DNA of 64,000 nt from Hermetia illucens (Eukaryota > Arthropoda > Insecta > Diptera > Stratiomyidae). Every line of letters begins with the position of its first letter. The first letter of the stretch is position 1. The position numbers were made by a program, and so were the translations under genes. This document shows positions 22,146 to 30,784 of the stretch, piece after piece. The notes below the pieces were generated by a model. That model did no database searches. It worked only from the letters and a program-made list of their open reading frames with translations, and was not told the origin of the DNA. Where the stretch lies: contig NC_051849.1 of the NCBI RefSeq assembly GCF_905115235.1, positions 74,195,017 through 74,259,016 on the forward strand, given 5' to 3'.

Positions 22146-22345
22146 TGGAATAATAAAACTTGTTTTTCCTACTCGCTAGTGTTGATTTATATTTTGCAAA
22201 TACCGATTTTTCGGGAACCACTTGTTCCCTTCATCAGTGCTAAAAAGCCCTGACTTGTTGTTCGTATTTGCAAAATAAAAATCAACACTAGCGAATAGTT
22301 GTTTTTCCTATTCGCTAGTGTTGATTTGATAGTGTTTTATTATTT
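22146..22345 (-). repeat. Penelope-type terminal repeat with inverted flanks
   Basis: A segment built from inverted copies of a 'cgctagtgttgattt.tatt' tract: left arm 22172-22206, right arm 22264-22300, then a further copy from 22309. The centre (22192-22246) folds as a hammerhead ribozyme on the minus strand. Hammerhead motifs in terminal repeats are known for Penelope-like elements. A Penelope GIY-YIG fragment on the same strand lies upstream at 24258-24040, so both may belong to one element. Confidence 0.5.
22192..22246 (-). ncRNA. Hammerhead-ribozyme-like motif (type I)
   Basis: Minus strand 5' to 3': TTTTTAGCA (stem I strand), CTGATGA (core, 22237-22231), a stem II hairpin GGGAAC-loop-GTTCCC, GAA (22212-22210), a very short stem III with one mismatch, then TGCAAAA (22198-22192). 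The last pairs with the stem I strand through GCA/TGC and TTTT/AAAA with a small bulge. All invariant core bases of CUGANGA and GAA are present. Stem III is weak, so cleavage activity is uncertain. The sequence and layout fit the minimal hammerheads of Penelope-like elements. Confidence 0.6.
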
Positions 22346-22680
22346 CAAACAACTACTACAGTCTATTGACGATTGACGCGTTTGGTCCTTTCCATAGCAT
22401 TGATAAAACTTAAGTGCTCACCGATTGCGCTAATCCATTAAGTTGTTCTAAATTTTGCTCCCGGAAAGACAACCAACTTTCGCGAGAGTTCGCCATGTTT
22501 ACCTTTCTTTGCTGCCTTTCTATATATGAATTCCTTATATCATACCTCTCGATTTTGCTACTTCGCAGTTGTCCTCAAATTAACTGTTTCGCCTGTGAAA
22601 CTCAATAGACGAACATCAATGGTTCCTTCCATACTAGTTACCCAAGTATTCTTTTCTTACTTTTCCTTTCTCTTCCTTTC

Positions 22681-22764
22681 AATGAGATGATGCAAGTACA
22701 AGAATGAAGACTATGGAGAAAGCCAAATCCATAGTATTCATTCTTGTGCTTGCATCATCTCATT
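22681..22764. repeat. 84-nt near-perfect hairpin
   Basis: Two 37-base arms, 22681-22717 and 22728-22764, pair at 35 of 37 positions around a 10-base loop. The left arm begins aatgagatgatgcaag and the right arm ends cttgcatcatctcatt. It could be a small MITE remnant or a miRNA-like precursor. No small-RNA family was recognised. Confidence 0.7.
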
Positions 22765-22818
22765 TGCTGTATATGGCGATGAGATTGCGTCGAAAATTAT
22801 TTTTATCTTATCTTTGGA

Positions 22819-22947
22819 GGTGAGCATTTTGTATCAGTACTGGGTATAATAACGTAAGACCATGAGACCTCTGAATATATTTTGCTAAACACTACTTTAA
22901 TGTCGGAACTATTTATCGACATTTTCAAATACCCAAATCTTTCATTT
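22819..22947. repeat. 130-bp repeat, copy 2
   Basis: Near-identical to 21384-21513 in the same orientation. Here it abuts the C-terminal remnant of the mariner element. Confidence 0.75.
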
Positions 22948-22949
22948 CG

Positions 22950-23630
22950 CAATCGCAAATTTTCGTAGGAGTCGAAGCGCTTCTCAGAAAGTGCGTGGCC
23001 CAACGCGGCAGAGGCGGTAATCCGGTGGGGCCAGTCCTGGTGAGTAAGCCGCATGGTTAAGCAGAAAAAACTTTCTTTTGTACTGTTGAAGCATTTCACA
23101 CGTCACTTTTCGGTTCTCCATTTGTCTCTCGGTCAGTTCATACTTTCCACACTTCTGAATTTTTCCCATGGCTCGCAGATGCTTCGAGATTGCTTGCTGT
23201 TGAACTCCCAACATACCTGCAAGCTTTCGTTGCGTATGTGTGTTGTCTTCATCCAATATTGCTTGCAATTCGGCGTCATCAAACGTTTTTCGCTTGACAA
23301 AGTGTGCGGCATCGTTCAGGTCGAAATCTCCATTTTTGAATTGTCGAGACCAAGTTTCACATGTTCGAAGTATTAATGCACGATCGCCATTCCTTAATTG
23401 AACATGAAAAGCAATGCATGGCGCATTTGCTCCAAATTCGGTACGAACGCCGACATTTTTGACGCGCAATAAAAACTTGCTGGAGGAACTTCTCGGGGAA
23501 ACGTCAACGCAGTTTAGACACTCGACAACAACTAAACAAAATGACAGGTTTGTGTGACCAACAGCGACACAAAGCATAGAATGCCATTCATCGAAAAAAA
23601 AACGGAAATTAATTAGGAGTACACCTGGTA
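22950..23630 (-). mobile_element. Mariner element with internal deletion
   Basis: Minus-strand frames give MSAFVPNLEQMRHALLFMF near 23455, then NGDFDLNDAAHFVKRKTFDD, LDEDNTHTQRKLAGMLGVQQQAIS (helix-turn-helix region) and KYELTERQMENRKVTCEMLQQYKRK. After a jump come HAAYSPGLAPPDYRL (usually PYSPDLAPSDYHLF, the third catalytic block) and EKRFDSYENL. The central part of the transposase is gone and the SPDLAP Asp reads Gly, so it is inactive. The 5' end at 23628 has a TA target and the terminal tract CCAGGTGTACTCC on the minus strand. The other end is not visible. Confidence 0.8.
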
Positions 23631-24039
23631 CATGACTGTGATGTTTATGACTTTACCTGGATATCTGGGTTTATTTTTTTTGATTTGGTATAGATTCCAC
23701 GTCCCTCTTAAGTTTCCTTTTGTAGTATTGGTAGTAGTACATTTCTAGTGAAAGTGTAAACTGACTGGAGATAACATTATCGCATCGTAGACTTATAAAA
23801 TGGAAGATGCTTTGAATAATACATAATATTTCGTTTTCACGACCATTTCACTAAGTGTATTTGCGGTAATTAGAAAACTTACTGTTCTAAAAGCTTACAT
23901 GGCTTTTTATATGTATATACTAGCATTTCGAGTACTATTATCACTCTTCTTCGGACTTGCTTTAACTATACGAGCCTTAATTAAACCCAGATTAAGGAAT
24001 CAAGTGATAGCGCTCGATTCAATTTAAATATATATGACT

Positions 24040-24258
24040 AGATGTTTTCCGTGTCTGTTCATTCTTAAGTTCGGTGCAATTTTACCACGGTCTCATGCGA
24101 GCTTCCTCTTAGCATGTATCTCCGGTAGTATCTTCTTGTCCTACATATCCCATCTTCATGTTTTTGGCTTCGCAGAAACCCGTTGCTATCAGCCTTTTCT
24201 TGTGCCACATACACCACGTGACATTCCGGACACGTAACCTTGTATAGCTCACTTTTTT
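24040..24258 (-). mobile_element. Penelope-like element, GIY-YIG endonuclease fragment
   Basis: The minus translation reads ELYKVTCPECHVVYVA, then, with frame changes, KRLIATGFCEAKNMKMG. This matches the Penelope GIY-YIG start (GIYKVTCP.C...YIGQT.R). It directly abuts the LINE-A copy starting near 24262 on the other strand. It may be the C-terminal end of an element whose terminal repeat is at 22146-22345, with a mariner inserted between. Confidence 0.6.
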
Positions 24259-24261
24259 ATT

Positions 24262-25300
24262 CTTCACAGAAAAATTACTTCACTTGGGGCGATCAACTGC
24301 AAATTAGCCGATAACAAAGAGGCTTCACTCCAGGCAAATCAGCAACAGATCAGATTTTCTCTCTGCGGCAAACAATAGAAAAACTGTTGGAATATGGACA
24401 TCAGTTGCACCATCTTTTCATCGACTTTAAATCCGCCTATGATAGGATAGCCAGGGCAAAACTGTACATGGACATGAGAGAATTCGGTATCCCGACGAAA
24501 TTAATAAGGCTAACTAGGCTGACTCTGACCAATGTGCGAGGCCAGATAAAAGCAGCAGGATCACTGTCGGAACCATTCAACATCAACAACGGTCTAATAC
24601 AAGGGTATGCTCTAAATGCGTCCTCTTCAATCTGACCCTGGAGAAAGTGATTCGCAATGCTGACGTAAATGCGAGAGGCACCATTTTCTTCAAGTCCACC
24701 AAACTACTAGCCTACGCTGACGCTATTAACATCACGGGAAAAACAACCCGAGATGTACAGTCTACTTTTATCCAGGTCGAGCAGGCGGCAAGCGATCTCA
24801 GGCTACACATTAATGAAGGCAAGACGAAGTACATGGTGGCAACGTCAGCACTGAAAACCAAAAAACGAACAACATCGAATAGCACTGGCCAAACGAAAGC
24901 AATAAAAATAGGAGACAACTTTGAGACCGTTGATAATTTCTGCTATCTAGGGTCGAAAATCACAACCGGTAACAGGTACGATGATGAAATCCGCGCACGA
25001 TTGTTGTCAGCCAACAGAGCCTATTTCAGCTTACAAAAACTGTTCCGCTCGAAAAGTCTCACCATAGGTTCAAAGCTCTTACTGTACAAGACAATGATCT
25101 TGCCAGTCCTCATGTATTCCTCGGAAACTTGGGTTCTTAGCAAGAAGAATTGCAAACTCTTGGCCGCGTTCGAGAGAAGAATCCTCCGAAGAATGTTTGG
25201 CCCCTACATGACAATGGACGATTCCGTAACCTACATAATGGCGAAATCTATGAGCGATACCACGACCGACTCGAATGAAACGAAATGGATCGACTCACCG
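24262..25300 (+). mobile_element. LINE-A reverse transcriptase
   Basis: The plus translation gives RGFTPGKSATDQIF, then LFIDFKSAYDRIARAKLYMDMREFGIPTKLIRLTRLTL and GLIQGYALNASS, followed by GTIFFKSTKLLAYADAINITGK. The catalytic YADD reads YADA near 24712. The frame continues through LHINEGKTKYMVATSA and FCYLGSKITTGNRYDDEIRARLLSANRAYFSLQKLFRSK to LMYSSETWVLSKKNCKLLAAFERRILRRMFG. Two long frames (24387-24635 and 24647-25339) with one frame change near 24640 make it the least decayed plus-strand LINE here. The 3' end is missing. Confidence 0.85.
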
Positions 25301-25319
25301 AAAATATTCATATTCCCAG

Positions 25320-25880
25320 CCACTACCTCTCAGCACTAAAGTGCTGCTTGGTAAACGCATAAAAAAAGTGTTTTCGTTTATATATTCAGTAGTCAAATTA
25401 TAAGATAATATTGAAGGAGTCCTTTAAGCCCACCTCTTCTTGATTGTCCTCCAAATGTAATTTTTCCACAGATCTCATGTCTATTTTTGAATCTACTTCT
25501 ACTTCTTTTCTATAAATATTGGTCCGCCTATGGGAGTTGCTTCCCCTCATTAAACCGAACCATTTGAAAAAAACTTAGTCAACGGTTTCATATCTGCTTG
25601 TCGTGTTTCATTCAACACTTCATCTATAATACATTGAAACTAACATTACCAAACCTCCTGCAATTTGAAATTTAGTAGATTTACTGTACTTAATTGGTCG
25701 TAAAGTAAAGGCTAAAGTTTTTAAATTCGGAAAAACTAAAGGGTTTAAGTAGGTATTCTGGATAAAGTCGATCTAAATAGACACAAATTTCGTACACCGC
25801 GCGCCGGAATCCAATTCCGGGGTGAAAATCATACACAAAAACGGAGCCCGAGGTGAAAACTGTGAGGGGCCCCACTATTA
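25320..25880. other. Unassigned AT-rich spacer
   Basis: No coding similarity and no recognisable repeat between the LINE-A copy and the dispersed repeat that begins near 25885. Confidence 0.5.
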
Positions 25881-25884
25881 TCCT

Positions 25885-26135
25885 TTTTAAGGTTTTGTGT
25901 AAAACAAAAACTTATTCTAATCGATTCACTGTCTGTCTGTCACACGCACTTTTCTCCAAAACGACTAAACCGATCCGAACGAAATTTGGTGGACAGATGG
26001 GAACTATGAAATCCCGCGCACACAGCAAGTGACATAAATTTATGTGGTGTTTAAAGGAGGGATTTAAAATTTTGTTTCACCGGATATAGTCGTGTGAGGT
26101 ATCAAAAAAAAAAGGTCTCGATTAGTACGGTCTGT
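25885..26135 (-). repeat. Dispersed noncoding repeat with end hairpin
   Basis: Reading on the minus strand, the copy ends AATAAGTTTTTG-TTTTAC-ACAAAACCTTAAAAA, the family's terminal hairpin. It also contains GACAGACAG, 'cgatcggtttagtcgttt' and 'ccaccaaatttcgt' tracts. The family consensus is best seen at 51690-52155. Confidence 0.65.
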
Positions 26136-26149
26136 CTGTCTGTCTTTTT

Positions 26150-27320
26150 TTCTTTTTTTTTTTAAGGAGATGAAAATCTTCAATAGACTCTAGCCTGGGC
26201 ACGCCAGAGTGTGCGATTCTTACCCACTAAAACCACCCCAACTCCTCTCCGTCTCCCCTTTAGGTATTACATCACGGGGCGGAATTAGCTTACTTTAGCT
26301 AAGTCTCCTTCCGTCTTCCTGCGGAGTTCAGAACCGCACCTTCCTCACTTCTTCCGCATTTCGCAGTGTCTCCTGGATAAATGCGATCATGGAATTGATC
26401 GCATCCCAGTCTTCGTGGCAAGCTACCATTCTCTGGAAAAAAATTTTCCGGTGATAGTACTTCACCTAGAGTTTCCTCTAAGTTCCTTCTTTCTTCCACG
26501 AACCTAGGACATTGGAAGCATACTTGCGCTGGGTCCTCTCTTAGGTGTCCAATTTAAACCTGTACAGGTATTGACGGTATCCTCCATGGTCGGTAAGAGA
26601 CTGGTTGAGATTATAATTGATCTCCTCATGCTTTCTCCCCAACTACTCCCTGATGGAAGGGGTCAACCTGTAAGTCCAACGGCCCTTTTCTGACCGATCC
26701 CATCGCTGTTGCCATCTGCTTATGGATCTTCCTCTTTCGACTTTTTTCATCTGCGATAAGGGAGAGATGGACCTGATGTTACAAATATTCATCATTTTGG
26801 TTATCAGTGTGTCAATCGGCATCATTCCCGAAATGACGAACGATGCATCGTCTGAGACGGTCCTGAAGGCAAAACACACCCTTAAGGCTGTTCTTCTGTA
26901 AACCATGTGTCCAGATAGCTGAGTGGTTAGAGCACAAGGCTGTCGTACGGAAGGTCGCGGTTCAAATCTCGCTGGCGGAAGTGGGATTTGTATCGTGATT
27001 TGACGTCGGATACCAATCGACTCAGCTGTGAATGAGTACCTGAGACAAATCAGGGTAATCTCAGGCAAGCGTAATGCTGACCACATTGCCTCCTACAGTG
27101 TTCTGTAGTGTACCGTTACGGTCTTGAATGAAGTGCTCTAACACACCGCCTGCAAGTACGCCGCGGTCCTCCTACGTTCGGCATCATCCTTGCCAGAGCC
27201 ATACTCGTGATGCATGCTTTTTTGCAAGTTTGCTCGATGTGCAGCTTAAAATTCAGTTTTCCGTCAATCATCACCCGCAAGTATTTGATGGCCAGCTTGG
27301 AAGTGATGATACGATTCTCG
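26150..27320 (-). mobile_element. R1-clade LINE 3' part, interrupted by a SINE
   Basis: Minus-strand order: IITSKLAIKYLRVMIDGKLNFKLHIE and ALARMMPNVGGPRR (27320-27150), then the SINE at 27146-26907, then MVYRRTALRVCFAFRTVSDDASFVISGMMPIDTLI (26906-26810). Next come ISRWQQRWDRSEKGRWTYRL (26740-26670), DWDAINSMIAFIQETLRNAEEVRK near 26330-26420, and a 3' UTR shared with 8735-8935. A poly(A)-like tail (A runs on the minus strand) is at 26163-26150. About 70 codons that normally join GGPRR to the next block are missing at the SINE site. Confidence 0.8.
26907..27146 (+). mobile_element. tRNA-derived SINE, 3'-truncated
   Basis: The head is GTGTCCAGATAGCTGAGTGG with an A box (TAGCTGAGTGG), and a B box GGTTCAAATCTCG follows 40 bases on. 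The body has 'gatttgacgtcgga' and 'gtaccgttacggtcttgaat'. It stops at 'ctctaacacac', so the last ~55 bases and the trinucleotide tail present in the copies at 39090 and 49762 are missing. It sits inside an R1-clade LINE. Confidence 0.85.
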
Positions 27321-27324
27321 ATTC

Positions 27325-27760
27325 TGTCTGTGTGTCACACCCGACTTATTCGAAAACGGCTAGACCGATTGTCATGAAAATTGGTGAGAGTATGTAATCT
27401 GATGTTCACTGTAAGTGGCGCCATTCTATGTTAAATTTAAGAGGGCTCCCCATACATGTGAATGGAGGGTGCAAATTTTTTTTCCACATAATGTAGCCAT
27501 GTGGAGTATCAAATGAAAGGTCTAAATTCTCGAAACTGGTTCAATATTTGATATTGGGTGAAACATAGGGGAGTGAGGGCTCAAAACATGACCATCAAAA
27601 AGTGTAACAGGTCTCGTTCTCAAAACCTATCCAACCGAAAAATCTGAAAAAAACACAGTGGTGCATCTCTACGAAATCTAGGCCTCAAAATATATCCGGA
27701 ACCGATATCTGCACAAATAAAGTTAATAATAGTATATTTCCACATTTTAGAAATTTATCC
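27325..27760 (-). repeat. Dispersed noncoding repeat, long copy
   Basis: Minus-strand alignment with 51690-52155 is clear. Shared tracts include 'tcattttgatactccaca', 'acctgttacacttttt', 'aaatatatccggaaccgat' (plus-strand reading) and the final GACAGA run. It abuts the R1-clade LINE end at 27320. Confidence 0.65.
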
Positions 27761-28539
27761 AGCACCAACCCAACCATCTATGTTGCATTAATGCATGAAG
27801 AAAGTTCATTACACAGTTCTCCATTGGCTGATAGTATTCACCTGAGGTATTTAATTCGCTTAGTTCTAGGCAGGCAGGTTGCTGAAGCTGACAGCACTGA
27901 GCAATTTAAATATCTCGAATCAATGTTATCAACCAATGGAGAACTCCTCACATAGGGAAACAAACAAACCCTATTATACCTGGAGCGTCTAGCTCCCGGT
28001 TTCCCCAAGTCCCACGTTAACTTGTGAATACACCTACATACATAAATATACTCAGTTTTAGGACTTGCATCGTAAAATATACCTTTCGATTTCAATTCAA
28101 AGGAATTGTAATGGACACATGAGATATTTCCCCGAAAGGTATGCTTCGAGTATGAAGAATTTTTGACAGAGGAATGACAATGAAAGACCAAAAAGTTCGA
28201 ATTAGAGAATAATTCAGCTTAGAGGAATTTCCACAGTTTAAGAATTAGAGCCATTTAAAGTGTAAAAATTTCATAAATATCTAGATTAGCCCTTTATGTT
28301 ATATGCAAACAATTCTCAGCTTGACTGACAGCGATGAAAACTGATTTGCCCACCTAACAAAGAAAACTAGTCTTTCTAGGGAACATAAAGCATATTTTTT
28401 GGTAAATATTTCCTCCCAGAAATGAGCTAAGTTCTCGAAGTTTCTGCTACGCTATCAATGAAATACTTGACAATTTACTGTTTAGTAAACAATGAGTTTG
28501 TTCTGTTGGGTAAACAACGGTTTTGCTCACTCATTTGAC

Positions 28540-29560
28540 CCCAAGGCCACTACAAAGTACACTGTCCGCCCGCCCTAAAATGCGACCCATCCCAAGAAAC
28601 CAATCGACAACTACTTTCTCTAGCGACTGGCGCGCAACGAGTTGTTGTCAACTTTCTATGCCTCGAAGGCATCAACCTGACACTTTACAAGTCGCCCATA
28701 ATGTCGATGCCCCCAGCCAAAAAACTGATAAATATTTACATTCGACACATTGAAAACGTCCAACTGGCGCAAAACCCCAAAGGGCCCCGAACATTGCAAC
28801 TTACATCGGCCGCACCAGGCGCAAATGGCACCGTGCATTACATAACGTTGCGCTCACCGCAACAGTGCAAATCGCCCGAACGAGTGAATTAGCCCCAAAG
28901 CTCCACGATATCAGCACGGATAGTCGTCGACGGGCCAATTTCTCAATGATTGAAAATTCTGCCCCTTGGCGGCTGTTGGGTTCGCGCCGTTTACAGCACA
29001 GTCGACGGGCGGCAGTCAGGGGTGGGAGGCGCGACCTTGAAGCGGAAACGTGTTCTATCCTGTCTGTATCGGCAGCTTCGAGTCGTCTCACTTCTGAGTC
29101 ATGAATAATTATGCTTCAAGTAGCCGTCGTTGCGCGAACCCAACAAATCTGCGCCGAGCGCACTTGAAGGTAGCCGCCAACCTACATCGGCCGCACGTCA
29201 CCTGCAGCTCAGGCCGACCGTTTGCTTAGCCAAACGGCGGAGTGTGCCTTTGGCCGAATTCGATTGACACGGTTTGCCGTGCAATCGCTCCAGCGACGGC
29301 CTCTCCGCTAATTCAACCCCCATTTCCACACCCACTCACCACCGTCCAACGTAAAGGGACCAAACTACTAAAATCCAAGTTGAATTCCCGACGAGGGAAA
29401 ATCGCAGGCTACTGGCCCGCCACAGATAAAACCATGACGTCACGCCATGTAAAACTGACGAAAACGAACAGCGAACTTTTCAAAAGAAAAAATCGTAAGT
29501 AGGCGGTCGATTAGCGACGTCAAGTGGCGCGCGGAGCGGATCCGAGTCAGCGAGACTACA
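28540..29560. other. GC- and CpG-rich segment, no clear gene
   Basis: The composition stands out from the AT-rich surroundings, with many CpG pairs and several open frames of 60-95 codons on both strands, none recognised. It contains a palindromic CRE, TGACGTCA, at 29435-29442. It could be promoter or 5' regulatory DNA of CTDSPL2 or of an unseen gene, or an old repeat. Confidence 0.35.
29435..29442. promoter_or_regulatory. CRE palindrome TGACGTCA
   Basis: A perfect ATF/CREB-type palindrome in the GC-rich segment, about 370 bp from the putative CTDSPL2 5' UTR donor at 29815. Functional use is inferred only. Confidence 0.35.
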
Positions 29561-29814
29561 GCAAAGTGTTTTATTTGCAAACAAATCCAGTTTTCCCGCC
29601 TTTATTGCAATTCTCGAAAAAACACCAGGAAATCGGTAGTTTCCACCGATTCCGTCGATACAATTCAATTATCTCGCAAAAATCCTGACGAGTCCTCCGA
29701 AAATCGAAGCCTGTCACTAAAATTTTCATATGAAAATCATGAAAACAAAATCAATTTCCAACCAGACCGACATCCGCCGCGACACTCATTCAATTTTATA
29801 TCAATTCCACATAC

Positions 29815-29940
29815 CTTTAATCGTAAATTTCGTGCAAATGCTCACGAAAAGACATCGCAAAAACACTATTTATTTATTTTTCACTTAGGAAATTCCTCCG
29901 TTCGCTACCTTCAGACAGTTCACTATTTTCAACATGGCGT
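29815..29940 (-). other. Putative 5' UTR exon of CTDSPL2
   Basis: On the minus strand a strong donor, TTAAAG|GTATGTGG, ends a possible exon at 29815. The coding exon's acceptor, TTCTACTTGCAG at 21063, lies only 7 bases before the ATG, so a noncoding first exon must exist upstream. This is the best candidate seen. The 5' limit is a guess: a GCCATGTTG (YY1-like) motif near 29932-29940 marks a plausible start region. The implied intron is 8.75 kb. Confidence 0.35.
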
Positions 29941-29944
29941 CGTG

Positions 29945-30769
29945 CGTTCTTTTCGCCCAGCCTGTTTTCGCCGCGGATGCTCAGGCGAATTGCAGTTCAC
30001 CGTGGAATCGAGTGTGAGTGTGTGTGGTTTCGTAAGAGGGGAGGTCGTTGAACGATGACTGGTACGAGAATTGAGTGGAAATTGGTTTGCGACTTGGGAG
30101 CCCAAGTACAAACAGCTTTTATGACATCCAATTGGGACGCATTGAGAAAAGTTTGAAGAGAGTAATGAGTCAAACCCAGCGATGGCTGAGTTCGCCCAAG
30201 TAGAAGTGAGACTGCGTTCACTTGCAGGCGAACGTAATTAAATATTCTGGCACGATCTTCAATACGGAGCGAAGAACTGCACGTCATGTTAATTTTTTGG
30301 ATTCTTCTCATGCGCAAACTTTTATGAACGAACTGGCCGTTGCAGCGATCGACCAATTTGCGGAGTCAGTATGCAACAACAGAGTTCAATTCTGCAAGTG
30401 ATCCAGAGCTGGTACTTACGAAACGGATTCACGATGAGCGCTAGGAAGATTGGACTAATTAATAAAGTAAAGCGGGGTAGCTATGGAGCTAATCACATTA
30501 TCAATGGTGGAAATCCGCACTATCAATCAAATATTTAGCAGTTCACGGTAACTCCAAGCTAGCGTAGAATTCAATATCAGAAGACCTGCGTGCGATTTTG
30601 GCCCTGTAGGATTGCCTGCTATAGGTAAAACTAGTGCCTCTTGTAGCGGCGGGTTCACTAGATGTACACACCCTTAATAAATTCACTTCTGATGTATGCA
30701 TGTACCATCGGACGGCTGGTCAAAGCTAAACTTGAGCAATGAAACTGACGCCTTCCGCGCACTCCCGTC
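29945..30769. other. Unassigned spacer
   Basis: Moderately GC-rich at first, then AT-rich. No coding or repeat assignment could be made. It may include promoter DNA for the putative exon ending at 29815. Confidence 0.4.
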
Positions 30770-30784
30770 ATCTAGTGTAAATAG
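30770..30784. repeat. 15-bp target site duplication, left
   Basis: ATCTAGTGTAAATAG, identical to 32667-32681, flanks the gag-only element. Confidence 0.9.

Noticed and set aside
26920-26990. tRNA gene calls at the A/B boxes of the SINE copies
   Set aside because: The head is followed each time by the same SINE body, and the cloverleaf arms no longer pair well. These are SINE promoters, not tRNA genes.
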